64,000 nt of DNA. Source: Diphasiastrum complanatum (Eukaryota > Streptophyta > Lycopodiopsida > Lycopodiales > Lycopodiaceae). Below, piece after piece: positions 46,936 to 57,658 of this stretch. Position 1 is the first letter of the stretch. Each line of letters starts with the position of its first letter. The position numbers and the translations under genes were made by a program. The stretch is from NCBI GenBank assembly GCA_029204225.1, contig CM055097.1:26071039-26135038 (forward strand), written 5' to 3'. Below the pieces are notes generated by a model, which was not told the DNA's origin, searched no databases, and worked only from the letters and a program-made list of their open reading frames with translations.

Positions 46936-49080
46936 CCTATTTTGCAGGTTTCCATAATGTTGACTTTTGTCAAATCTTCATTGACTAACTTGAACACAAT
47001 ATTGCCTTTTGCAAAGCAAAGTCAAAGTTTTGCCTTGTATTCGAAGGATAGTACTTTCCTTTATGCAATTTGGATTGAATGTTCTTACAAAACTTCTTTC
47101 ATCCTTAAATAATAAAGTTAGGGCCTAGATTTTTTTGGAAAGCCGAACCGGACAAAATGTCCTATGCCTGACAACTTTCATTGCATAATAGGTACTTTAA
47201 CTTGTTTTCACATGTATTTCATGACACATGATGAGGACTTTGACCCTGATCGACCACTCTAGAGAAGCCATGTGGCAGTTGTGCCTGATGCAATGGGTAG
47301 AGCCTGCAAACTACAAAAAACGTAGTAACAGACTTCAATCAAAAAATGGGCAAAATAAGCACTAGGTATTCATTAGGAATTTCTAAGGTTCTTTTATTTT
47401 TAATATAATAGAATTTAAAATTCTTTTCAATAATTTAAAGGCTAGAAAATACCTGTGGTTTGAACTTCCTCTATCTATAAAGACTTGTCTTTATTTTTTC
47501 AATTCATTTGTGTAGTGGAACACATGACATATTTTCCTACCCAAAACATAATTTTGTTTATGGGAATTTGCCCTAGGATAAATTCATAGAAATTTAATTA
47601 TGTTCATAATGTGAAATAAATTATAAGCATAATTCTTGTTATGGAAATCTAATCCATGGCAAATTTTCATAACGAGCAATATTCTCATAATCCATCCCAT
47701 AAATATCCTAGAATGACTGACACATGTCTTATAAAAGCCAAAGAAAGACAAAATTAGCGCTAGTTCCTTACACACGGTAAAGCCTTGTTGCTCGAGCTTT
47801 ATGCCTTTGAAGGAACCTACCTTCAGGTACCCACAAATGTGTAAAGCCCTTGAAGCAAGATTTTACTTTATACATAAAAAGTGCAAATTTTGATTTCAAT
47901 AGGTAAATCACCAAATTTTGTTAGTCAGGATTGCATAATTGGCAATTGCAAAATGGCGTGTAGCTTATGTGGGTGCTTGTGGCCATGGCCAACACACAAG
48001 ACGGTCAAGAATATACGTGACATGAGATCTACATAATAGACTCTTTGGCTTCTTCTATCTCTCACCGTAACGCCAAAGTCCTTAGCTTTTATCATGTTTT
48101 GGAGGCACCTCCATAAGCAAAATGTTAATGTAAATTTAAAACCATAATTTTTTGAGAGGATCACAATTATCAAGTGGACATCCACATTTTTTTGATGAAA
48201 TGTGCATGTGGACAACAAATGATGAACTATCATAAGCACATCCACATTTTGCCTATTAAATGTGCGATGTCCACATGCACATTTTGTTAAAAAAAATAAA
48301 AAAAGAAAGCAAAATTCTTTTTTTGCAAAATACAAAATCCAAAAAAGAAAAAAACCATTCGCCTGTGACATTAGATAAAGGAAGGCTAGACTTGTCTCAG
48401 GCTTCAACTTTTATCTACAATTGCAAGGCGCTTGGGTGTTTCTGTCTCCCAAGGGAAGGCCCTCAAACAACCTTAGGGCTTAAAGGCATGCTAAGGTTTC
48501 AACCCAACACACAAGTCGGCCCTTTGGCTTGTCTACAGGGCCCTTGGGTATCTCCACCTCCCAAGGCGAAAGGTTTTCAAATGGGGGGATGTAGCTTAAA
48601 GACGTGTTGACAACCCGATGCACTCCGAGCCAAAAGATTAGGTTAATTTGGAGAAGGAAAGGACAAAAAGGCTAACACAGAAAAGCTAAAAGGGAGTAAA
48701 AAATAAGAGGAATGAGTGCCACTGGGTGATAGTTGGTGTAGCTGAAAATGTTGTGGTACATCCAATGCTCCTAAAACTTGAGTTATCCTTCAAAAACTTA
48801 CTTCTTTTGGAGCTTCTCAATTTTTCGAAAAATATTACTCATAAAAGGGATTATATGCTTGTGTAGAAATATATTATGATATTGATTTTTGAAACTATGA
48901 GGTGATTTTACTCCTATACTTTGCCGATTTTCATTCCTATACTTTTGCCGATTTTTAAAACTATGAGTTGATTTCATTAGTTTACTTTGCCGGTTTTCAG
49001 AGCAATGGGTTTATCTCGAATCTGGATTCGTATTTCTAAAATGCCAGCCTAAGACGGCACCAATCATAAAATGATCCTTG
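46936..49080. other. intergenic, no gene seen
   Basis: AT-rich. Contains alternating copies of a CCACATTTTG/ATGTGCATGTGGAC motif at 48178-48295 and three spaced TTTGCCGATTTT(C) units at 48920-49000. Possible repeats of an unknown element, but no coding or LTR structure is apparent. Confidence 0.4.
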
Positions 49081-49087
49081 ATAACAC

Positions 49088-49137
49088 ATATAAATGCATA
49101 CAATATCCGCCAACGGAAGCGCCTGCACCGAGAGACA
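49088..49137 (+). promoter_or_regulatory. possible core promoter and auxin response element of SAUR gene
   Basis: TATAAAT at 49088-49094 is the best TATA-like box upstream of SAUR, about 420 bp before the ATG. GAGACA at 49132-49137 is the reverse complement of TGTCTC, the canonical AuxRE core. The spacing would imply a ~390-nt 5' leader, possibly with an intron (CAG at ~49490). Both motifs are short and could be chance. Confidence 0.3.
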
Positions 49138-49515
49138 AGAATATAATTCACGAATAATTTATTTCAACCCAGCTGCCACAGTACTTGTTAGTCTAAGGTA
49201 CTGTACTGTAGATTTTTTGTCGCTATCTTTAATTTCAATCTAGTCTTACGGAATAACATATGATTCTTTAATTCCTCTCTAGATTATTGCAGAACACACA
49301 AATGTGAGTGCTATATCAGTTTCAAGCGTTCTGCGTTTTGCAGTAGCTGGTATGTCATGAGGACTAGAAAGGCTTTTTCATACTGACATATTCTGTTTCA
49401 TGCTGAAATCTGCTCTTTCATAGTGACATCGTCTTTTCCATGCTGCAATCTGCTTCTTCTTCCTTTCCAAACTGACAACAGTTGTTTCGGCTGAAGGTTG
49501 TCTTCATTTTTAAGA

Positions 49516-50019
49516 ATGAAGATGTGGGCCGTGGGAGTCCGCACAGTTCGACGTAAACTCATGATGATGGCCAACAAGCTTCAGAATATGTTCCATGTAC
49601 GTGTAGATGACTTCGGTGGTAGCTATAGCGTAATGCTTATTCAAAACAGATCCAAGTTTTTGGGAAATTGGAATTCTAAAGAGGAGGTGTTTTCAAGTGG
49701 CGATTGCTCACCTCCGTGGGACGTTCCACACGGTCACCTCGCAGTATACGTAGGACGCGAGAGGCGACGCTTTGTGATTTCGACCCAGAATCTTAGCCAC
49801 AAGCTCTTCCAAGATTTGCTAGCAAAATCCGCCAGGGAATTCGGGTTTGAGTACTGCGGCGGCCTCATAATTCCATGTGATGTGGATATCTTTCAACATC
49901 TGCTGCGGCTTCTGAATAGTAACGATCCATCAGCTCAAACGACGGACTTGGACGAAGTGTTCAACTTCTGCTACCATGACCATTCTGATGATGACGGCCA
50001 TCTTTCAGCAGAAACTTAA
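49516..50019 (+). CDS. SAUR family auxin-responsive protein
   Basis: Single-exon ORF of 167 residues from the ATG at 49516; an upstream in-frame TTG at 49498 is not a likely start. The SAUR core spans about residues 68-134: PPWDVPHGHLAVYVGRERRRF, VISTQNLSHKLFQDLL, EFGFEYCGGLIIPCDVDIFQHLL. The N-terminus is basic (KMWAVGVRTVRRKL) and the C-terminus acidic and His-rich (NFCYHDHSDDDGH). SAURs are small plant proteins, often auxin-induced, that promote cell expansion by inhibiting PP2C.D phosphatases and so activating plasma-membrane H+-ATPase. Lack of introns fits the family. It has higher GC and intact coding, unlike everything around it. The only clear functional host gene here. Confidence 0.93.
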   Translation: MKMWAVGVRTVRRKLMMMANKLQNMFHVRVDDFGGSYSVMLIQNRSKFLGNWNSKEEVFSSGDCSPPWDVPHGHLAVYVGRERRRFVISTQNLSHKLFQDLLAKSAREFGFEYCGGLIIPCDVDIFQHLLRLLNSNDPSAQTTDLDEVFNFCYHDHSDDDGHLSAET

Positions 50020-51687
50020 AATCAGCTTCCGCTGGACTTAAATTAGCGCATTTATTCCAGACCAGGTAATGTTCGTTCAGACGCTAAAGTATCACAATGC
50101 ATGATATCTCCTGATCATTTTGCAAATATGTCAGAAAAAAACTGCAGATGATCAAGAGGAAGCTGATGACGAATTCACTTTGAATCTTACGTTGCCACAC
50201 CGAAAGTGGAACTTCTTCCTTGATTCTGGACGAGGACATATATATTCAAATCCTAAGTAGCCTCTTGTTAATGCCAATCAATCGTGGAGATTTTTTTCAT
50301 ACTATAAAAGTTTGGAATAGCCTGATGCGTTTATGCACTTTAAGATTGATCAATCATAAAGATGGGTACTGAATTCTCAAATTTCTCAGCCGCTTTATTA
50401 CAAGTTCCAGTGCATCTCGATTTGTCATATGGCATATTCGAAGTAAGTTGATGTATGCAAAGCAAATAGTGAAATAACTAGCAAAGTTGGTTTTCAATAT
50501 TGTACATCAAAACCAAATCTAATTATATAGGCAATGAGTATGAGGATAACTATCCCTTAGGTAATGACTTGAGGATATGGACTAGTGCTAATGGATTAAT
50601 AATTACAGGTCAATAGTGAGCATAAGTCTTGACATATGCTATTGTGACAAACTGCTAACACTGAGGTATCATTCTTAAGTGAGTTTGAGCAGTAAAATGA
50701 TTTGTTTTCTTTTATGCAATGTTTATTTTTTAATAAATTTTCTAAATAATTTGAAGGCCCCGCAGAGGTAAGGCAAAGCTTCTTGTGGTGTACAAATAAC
50801 CTTGTTGTTATAATGGAATATTTTGTAGCTTTACACCTTAATTGCACATACTATTTGATAGTTTAGCTAGTTACTCTCACTATGCTCAATATAAGTTATA
50901 TTTATCAGCATATCAATATTGTTTATAAACACAAGTACATATATTGTATATTCTTCTCTATAGGCGCTATTACCTCTAGTTGAAAGCTTGAGATCTAAGC
51001 TTACACATGAATTTTCTCATTTGGAGAGTTAACACAATTTTGAAATATATTATTTTTTGATGAATTTGAAATATGGATCGTCGATTGAAGAATTTTAATG
51101 GTTCTACAATTTTACTACTATTTATCGCTGCTAAAATGTCATTTGGCCAATTTCCCTAAACTTGCCCTAAATGGTAACTTCTTGGTAGTTCATCAAAAAA
51201 TCTAGAAATTTTAGTCTAGATGCAATGTATCAAAACTAGCCAATTAGAGTGGGTCCAAATCCAACCTCATCCGTTTATCTACTTGCCAAAAATAGTACAA
51301 ACACTATTTAGGCCGTTATTGACAAATATAAATCTATCTCTAAGTTGAAAGTTCATGTTGGCCTCAAAATTGGCAAAATAGATCAACTAAACTAGTTGAA
51401 TTTTTCACATTAATTGCCAAAAATAGCATGATGGAGTAACTTCAGGCCAGGGTTCCTCTCAAAGAACTGATATTCTTGTAGAAAGATGTGAAACTTTCTA
51501 CAAAAGGTTATTAGAAACTAGTAGAACGTTCACTTAGCCTTGAATTTTTACAATTAATCTTCGTCAACCTAGCTATAAGTAGATATGGGTCAGATCTATT
51601 TACAATCGAATAGGCGAGGATTGGTTTTTTGTCTTTTTAATATTTTTAGGACATCACATCTTTTTTATTTTTATTTTCTCGAACAAG
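50020..51687. other. intergenic, no gene seen
   Basis: AT-rich downstream region of SAUR. No element structure or protein-like stretch that I can support. Confidence 0.4.
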
Positions 51688-52071
51688 ATGGTTGTTGAGC
51701 AGATGTGTGAAAAAGAAGTTGATCTTCCAAATGAAGAGGAGTTTCTCAAATTTCAAAATCAACTTGGTTTTCTAGAACCAATTGTTTATACATCGACCTT
51801 ATTGGCATCAAGAGGTGGTCATAATATTGAGGATGAGACAATAATCGAGAAAGAAAAAATTGAATGTGTAAGTTTTATATCTTGAATTGTACTAAATTAT
51901 GTGGAAAGCCAAATTTTATATTGGAGCTAACATTTCTGTTTATTTCAGAAAACTTTTTATCTTGATGAGTTTGAAATTTGTCAAGGAGGGCAAAGATCTT
52001 CTACTGGTGAATTCCAAAGAAATAATGCACTGGACCATTATTTGAAGTTTTTCGAGAATAACGAGATATAA
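51688..52071 (+). CDS. small two-exon hypothetical gene
   Basis: Exon 1 51688-51867 from ATG (MVVEQMCEKEVDLPNEEEF), intron 51868-51948 with consensus GTAAGT donor and TATTTCAG acceptor, exon 2 51949-52071 (KTFYLDEFEICQGGQRSS) ending TAA. The splice falls between codons and removes 81 bp; about 100 residues, acidic. No family recognised. Copia G is inserted 84 bp after the stop. It may be complete, or the fragment of a larger gene cut by the insertion. Confidence 0.45.
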
Positions 52072-52154
52072 GTGTTGCGTGGCATATAATAATATTTGTT
52101 AAGAGAACTATTGTATTTAAAATTTTAGGATATGGACTAGTGAATTCCATGCTT

Positions 52155-52159
52155 AGATC
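52155..52159. other. target-site duplication of copia G, left copy
   Basis: AGATC directly before the left LTR. The identical AGATC follows the right LTR at 58392-58396. Confidence 0.88.
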
Positions 52160-52892
52160 TATTGAATTCACACGTGTGGATTGTCCACAACATGTACTTG
52201 TGATCTCCTAAGGTGTGTAGATGCACCGAGATCAAGACTAGATTGAGATTCAAGATCAATCTTAGATCCTATGGCAAAAACACACTACTACATGCATTCA
52301 ATCACTTCCAACTCTCACTCACACGTGTGGGAAGTATTCAAAAAATAATCTAAGTAAAAACAAGCTGCTCCTCGGGTAGAGAGAGAAAATGCATCATGAG
52401 CTCTCGGGTAGAGAAGAAAGCTAGAAATCCGATAACTCACAAAATCCGTAAAATCACCAAATCAATTAGCTTCAAAATGAGGAGTACAACGATACTAGTA
52501 GATCCATGAGCTACCACTATGCTTAACTATGATTGGACCATACTTTGTCACCTCTTGATCCTATTGGACCATTGATCCATGCACCTCTTAATTCTATTGG
52601 ACTATATTCAAGCACACCTCAATTTCCTATTGGACCTCACAAGGTTCCACCTCTAAATCCTATTGGACCTCTTGGAATTCATCAATCAAAAGCTCTACAC
52701 TTGTCTACACTCTAATTGGCACGTGTTTAGCCTCTTACTCTATTTTGGCTCAATAGTGGCATTACAAGTGGAAATGCATAATTTGCCATTTATGCCAAAT
52801 TTATTCCTATCAACATCCTACACCTAGATGCTTGATGTAAAAAACATAAGACCCCTATATCTAACATAGATAATTTTTTTCAATTCTTCACA
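52160..52892 (-). repeat. 3' LTR of copia G
   Basis: 733 bp. Outer terminus TATTGAAT (TG changed to TA), inner terminus CTTCACA. Contains repeated CTATTGGACC(T/A) units (52555-52670) and TCACACGTGTGG near the outer end. Differs from the 5' LTR at about four positions. Confidence 0.93.
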
Positions 52893-52910
52893 CTCCTCCT
52901 AAAAAATTAT

Positions 52911-54637
52911 CTATGAAGATTTGAGCATTGATCTTGATATAACTCCAAGATTAGATCTATGCTTGATGAAAGCACTTTTGCTCAAAGGCTTGGTGAGTAG
53001 ATCGGCAATACAAGAGGACGAGTTGACATGCTCCAAATAGATTTCTCCTCCAATAAGCTTTTCTCTCACAAAGTGGTGTGCCACTTCTATGTGCTTGCTT
53101 CTTGCATCAAATATGAGATTATTGGCAAGAGCTTGGGCCGAGATGTTATCACACTTGATCATTGGTAGATCATCGTCCTTGATGCACTTTAGCTCCATTA
53201 ATAACCTCTTGATCCAAAGCACTTTGTTGGTAGTTGTAGTGAGTGTTTTGTACTCGGCCTCACATGAAGAGAGAGATATAGTATCTTGCTTTTTGGAAAT
53301 CCAAGATATTAGATTGCCTCCAAGAAAGATAGTGTATGCACTAATAGACTTCCACTTGCAAAGTCCGAATCCGAGTAGCCAATAATGGATAGATCTTCAC
53401 TTTTATAGAGTAGACCATAATCACAAGATGAAGATACATATCTTAGAATCCTCTTGGCCATCTTCCAATGATGGATCTTAGGATCTTGCATAAATTGACT
53501 CAATTTGTGCACACAAAAACTTAGATCGGGCCTAGTAATGGTAAGCCAAATCAAGGAGCCTACAAGACTCCTAAAAAGTGTGATATCCTCAAAGGATCTT
53601 TCATCACCTTTATTAGGATCTTTTACAATTTGCTCCATTGGAGTATCTATGCTCTTAGAATTTTCCATACGGAATTTTCTCAACATAGAGTGAGCATATC
53701 TAGATTGGCATATAAAGACATGATTTTCATAAAAATCAATTTCTAGGCCTAGGATGTAATGCATATCTCCTAGATCTTGCATTTTAAACTCACATCCAAG
53801 TGCTAGCTTGGTTTCATCAACTAGCTTGATACAACTTCCACAAAGAATAATGTCATCAACATAAATTAGAAGAATGACAATATTGCTATCAACAAACTTT
53901 AGATACATGGAAGGATCATAGTCACTAAGAGTAAATCCTAGTGAGATAAGAAAAGAATTAAGTCTTGAATACCATGATCTTGGTGCTTGCTTGAGTCCAT
54001 AAAGACTTTTGAAGAGCAAGCACACTTTGGACTCATCCTTGATGAATCCTTGAGGTTGTTCCACATAGATCTCCTCCTCAAGATAACCATTTAGAAAAGC
54101 ATTGGATACATCTAATTGGAACACCTTCCACTTGAAAAAACAAGCAAGAGAAATAAGAATTCTTATTGTCACCATCTTTGGAACGGGTGCAAAGGTCTCC
54201 TCATAATCAAGACCATGGATTTGAGCAAATCCTTTGGCACATAATCTTGCTTTATGCTTGTTGATGGTGCCATCATGATTGAACTTGATCCGAAATACCC
54301 ACTTGCAACCAATCACATGCTTGTTGGATGGAGGATCCACAAGCTCCCAAGTATTGGTTGTGATCAATGCATCATACTCTTGCTTCATGGCATCATACCA
54401 CTCCTTGGTATTGAGTGCCTCTTGTACATTCTTTGGCTCTTGATGAGAGACATAAAAAACATAATTAGTGGAATCAAGATCCACTTGTTTGCCTTTGTAA
54501 ACATATGAGAGCCTCTTAGGATCGAATCTATCTCTCATGGATCTTCTTGGTGAAAAAATCCGAGGAGAGTCTTGTTCAAATCTCGACCCCATCACATCAT
54601 GATTGTCTTCAAAATCAATTATTGATGATGCATCCAT
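52911..54637 (-). pseudogene. reverse transcriptase-RNase H of copia G
   Basis: The 442-residue frame 54637-53309 covers the connecting region, the complete RT and the start of RNase H: CKWVFRIKFNHDG, LDVSNAFLNGYLEEEIYVEQP, SLYGLKQAPRSWY, LLIYVDDIILCG (catalytic), DMHYILGLEID. The RNase H start GYSDSDFAS is at ~53375, then a frameshift. The RNase H C-terminus is at ~53300-52911 (DARSKHIEVAHHFVREK, LLTKPLSKS). The stop at 52911 is three bases from the polypurine tract. RT itself appears intact. Confidence 0.92.
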
Positions 54638-54658
54638 AGATTTCTTGATCTCGGCCTC

Positions 54659-55420
54659 TTAAAAAGATGAGTGTTGATCTTCATGAAAGACAACATCTCT
54701 ACTTTCAATAACTTGAGAAGTAGAGAGTATAAAGACTCTACAGGCCTTCTTAGTGGATGAGTATCCAACCATGATCCCTTTACATGCACTAGGATCTTCC
54801 TTCTTCCTTGTTTCCAAATGAATATGGGCAAAGCATATGCATCCAAAAACTCTAAGGTGATCAACCTTACGCTTCTTCAAAAATAAGATTTCATATGGTG
54901 ACTTTCCTCCAAGAGCTATATGTGGGAGCCTATTGCAAAGATAATTTGCACAATTAATGGCTTCTCCCTAAAAATCTTTGGGCAAAGATGCCTCAATTCT
55001 CATAGATTTTGCACATTCACATAGAGATCTATTCTTTCTCTCGGCCACTCCATTTTGAGATGGAGAGTAGGCAGAAGAGAACTCTCTTTTAATGCCTTCA
55101 AGCACACAAAAAACTTGAAATTTATTGGAGATATATTCACCACCTCCATCACTTCTAAGAGCTTTAATCTTGAATGAGAATTGCTTCTCTATATAAGCTT
55201 TGAAAATAAGGAAAAAATGATCAAATACCATAGATTTGGAAGCAAGAAGATATATCCAAGTGAATCTTGTGTAATCAACAATGAAAGTAACAAAACAAGT
55301 TGCTCCTCCCTTGCTTGTAGTTGATGAGAAATGCACATCCGAGTGGATTAACTCCAAAGGATGCTTGCTTTTGATAGAAGATCTTGTAAATGGCTTTTTG
55401 TGAGATTTACAATAGCACAA
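54659..55420 (-). pseudogene. integrase of copia G
   Basis: Core frame 55420-54968: CYCKSHKKPF, ELIHSDV (Asp), ALRSDGGGEYISNKF (Asp), SQNGVAERKNRSL (Glu), so all three catalytic residues are visible. It stops at 54968. The C-terminal block HLRVFGCICFAHIHLETRKK lies at 54880-54659 in the same relative order, followed by VIESRDVVFHED and a TAA at 54660 just before the RT frame. Confidence 0.88.
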
Positions 55421-56288
55421 GCCTCACAAGGCTTGATCTTCTTGAAGAGTGACTTTGGCAAGCCAATAGCTTTGGCTTCTTCGATCATAGAGAGCATGGA
55501 TTTGTAGTTGGGATGTCCCAACGTCCTATGCCATAATTCCTCCATAGAGAGCTTGTTCACAAGAGCAACATTACAAGCATTCACATACTCATTTGGATCT
55601 AGTTTATAGATGCCACCAGATCTAGATCCTAATGCAAGTATCTCATCATTCTTCTTGATAGTGCAAGTATCAACATTGAATTTTACATCAAGGCCATTAT
55701 CAAGCAATTGGCCAACACTAATAAGATTCTTGGTAAGCTTAGGTACATAAAGAACTCTAGAGAGAGAAAGAACTTTAGAGGATGCAAGCTTCAAGGGAAT
55801 GTTCCCTATGCCTTCAATAGCACATTCAAAATCATTTGCAGTGTATATTGATTTCTTGACTCCATTATAAGGTGCAATAGAAGAAAAGAGTCCTTGGAGC
55901 TACACATATGTGAAGAGGCTCCACTATCAATATACCATAGGTTGTCCTTCTTGAAAGGAGTAGATGAGAAACTAGAGACTGTAAAAGATCCCTCTCCATC
56001 ACTTGCAATAGTGTCTTCCTTCTCATTGGTAATGTTGGCTTGCTTGAGTTGATTCTTCTTCTTGAAGCAATTGGTGGCATAATGACCTTTCTTGCCACAA
56101 TAAAAGCACTTGATCTTCTTCTTCTTGAGCTTGGATGATGAAGCATTAGAGGAATCATCTTCCTCCTCATCTTTGTCTTTGGATTTGACTTTGTCCTTGC
56201 TTGAGGATTGTTGATGTTGGTTCTTGCTCCTCCCTTTGTGCTTATCCTTGGCAAAGAGAGCTTTTCCATCATTATGAGTGAAACCCAA
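55348..56288 (-). pseudogene. nucleocapsid, protease and GAG-pre-integrase of copia G
   Basis: The frame 56288-55806 carries a complete knuckle CFYCGKKGHYATNC (~56115) and protease motif LWYIDSGASSHM (~55930). A shift near 55860 leads to 55794-55348 with VLYVPKLTKNLISVGQLLDNG and MEELWHRTLGHPNYKSM. A second shift near 55410 separates it from the integrase core. Protease Asp-Ser-Gly-Ala is unaltered. Confidence 0.88.
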
Positions 56289-56383
56289 CGGGGTTGGCTC
56301 AACTGGTTAGCTTGGCATCCAAAGTTTCTTTGGTCCCAGGTTCGAGCCTCCCCTTGGAAACCAAGAAGCATCATTATGAGTGA
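56267..56383 (+). mobile_element. tRNA-derived SINE-like insertion in copia G gag
   Basis: The 15-bp direct repeat CATCATTATGAGTGA occurs at 56267-56281 and 56369-56383 and flanks an 87-bp body (56282-56368). The body holds a RNA polymerase III A-box-like GGTTGGCTCAACTGGTTAGC and a B box GGTTCGAGCC (56339-56348), the internal promoter of tRNAs and SINEs. There is no poly-A tail. Copia A lacks it at the matching place. Its net 102 bp keeps the gag frame but introduces a stop. Could be a short SINE or a retroposed tRNA fragment. Confidence 0.78.
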
Positions 56384-56437
56384 GAGAAAGCTTGTCCATC
56401 CTCAAGAGCTTGTACTCTTGTCTTGATTCTTCCAAAA

Positions 56438-56986
56438 TTAGCACACTTTCGAGAGCCTCCAAACTTGGTAGCTCCTCCTTAATGGCATAGGATTGGACAA
56501 GGTTATCAAATTCACTTCTAAGCCATTGAGAATGACTTGAACTAGCTCATTTTGATTGATGGAATCACCAATACAAGCAAGTTCTGTATGAATATCTTTT
56601 ACTCTCAAAACATAACTAGATGCACTCTCATCACTCTTTTGGCTACTTTGAAAGATTTGATTCCTAAGAGTGAGAAGCCTAGAGGTATTCTTAGCCTCAT
56701 ATATAGCCTTGAGACAATCCCAAGCTTCTTTGGTTATTGTACAAGTACCTATCTCCCTCAATATCTCATTAGATACATTCATCTTAATGAAGTGGAGAGC
56801 CATCCTAGCTCTCTTCTTGTGTTTTTGTACTTCTTGAAGGACTTGAGGCTCCTCCTCAATCCCAAGTACAATGTCCATCACATCTTGGAGTATCAAGATG
56901 GACTCCATTCTCAACTTCCATATTGAATAATTGGAAGTAGACAATCTCTCACTTGGTTGCAACAAGTATGAACTCATTGAAGTCAT
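56438..56986 (-). pseudogene. gag (capsid part) of copia G
   Basis: Starts at ATG 56986 (MTSMSSYLLQPSERLSTSNYS). UBN2-type capsid: SIWKLRMESILILQDVMDI, KEAWDCLKAIYEAKNTS, QKSDESASSYVLRVKDIHTEL, about 70 percent identical to copia A gag by eye. A frameshift after QVILNGL (~56510) moves the reading frame, then the SINE-like insertion follows at 56.3 kb. Confidence 0.9.
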
Positions 56987-57645
56987 GTAAAGTGGAGATA
57001 AATAAAAGTGATGAGCAAAAAATGTTGCTTCTCTCTCACTATAGGATCCAATAATGGTGTGCTACCATCTCCTATGCAAGATCTTGCAACAAACTGTGAG
57101 ATGATTCTCACTAGCTATCTCAATCTCTCCAAAACTAGATCTACTTCACATCAAATGATGGAGTATGGGAAAAGTTAGGATCAAACACTCTTAGCACGTG
57201 TGAAATACACTAAGAAAACAAATTTGACTCAAATACAATGATATTGCATGAAACAAAATGGCTCAGATCTCAAAACAGTGCCTAGATCACATATAGATGA
57301 GATTGGTAACCATTCAATTGTGATTTTGGATCAAACAGGCAATCTCTTGACCAAACCAAATGTGTCCACCCAGGTCTAGGTGCCCTACCTAACCCTCTTC
57401 AAAAGCTTATAACTTTTGATTGGCACAACCAAATGGAATGAAACTGATTACATCAGAAACTCACACGTGTCTGAGCACCTGATTCCGTACAGTACCAGGT
57501 CAGACCCAATCAATGTCCTTTTGATCTCTTTTGATCCAAAATTGAACAAGATAGCTAGGAAAATGGGCCTTGACAGTTTCTAGCTCAAGATTGATGAAAT
57601 TTTTTTTCACTTAGATGGATCAAAATGCATGGTAACCTTAGGTAG

Positions 57646-57658
57646 GCTCTGATACCAT
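57646..57658 (-). other. primer binding site of copia G
   Basis: GGCTCTGATACCA on the plus strand, i.e. TGGTATCAGAGCC in element orientation, a perfect match to the plant initiator-Met-tRNA type. It directly abuts the 5' LTR at 57659. Confidence 0.93.

Noticed and set aside
49498-49515. Upstream TTG start for the SAUR gene
   Set aside because: Plants start at ATG; the first in-frame ATG is 49516 and gives a normal SAUR N-terminus.
52533-52715. Identical 60-residue frames at 52533-52715 and 58032-58214
   Set aside because: They are the same LTR sequence of copia G read twice, with no coding role.
56282-56368. A tRNA gene
   Set aside because: A and B boxes are present, but no full cloverleaf with a proper acceptor stem is evident and the body is flanked by a 15-bp duplication; a retroposed SINE or tRNA fragment fits better.
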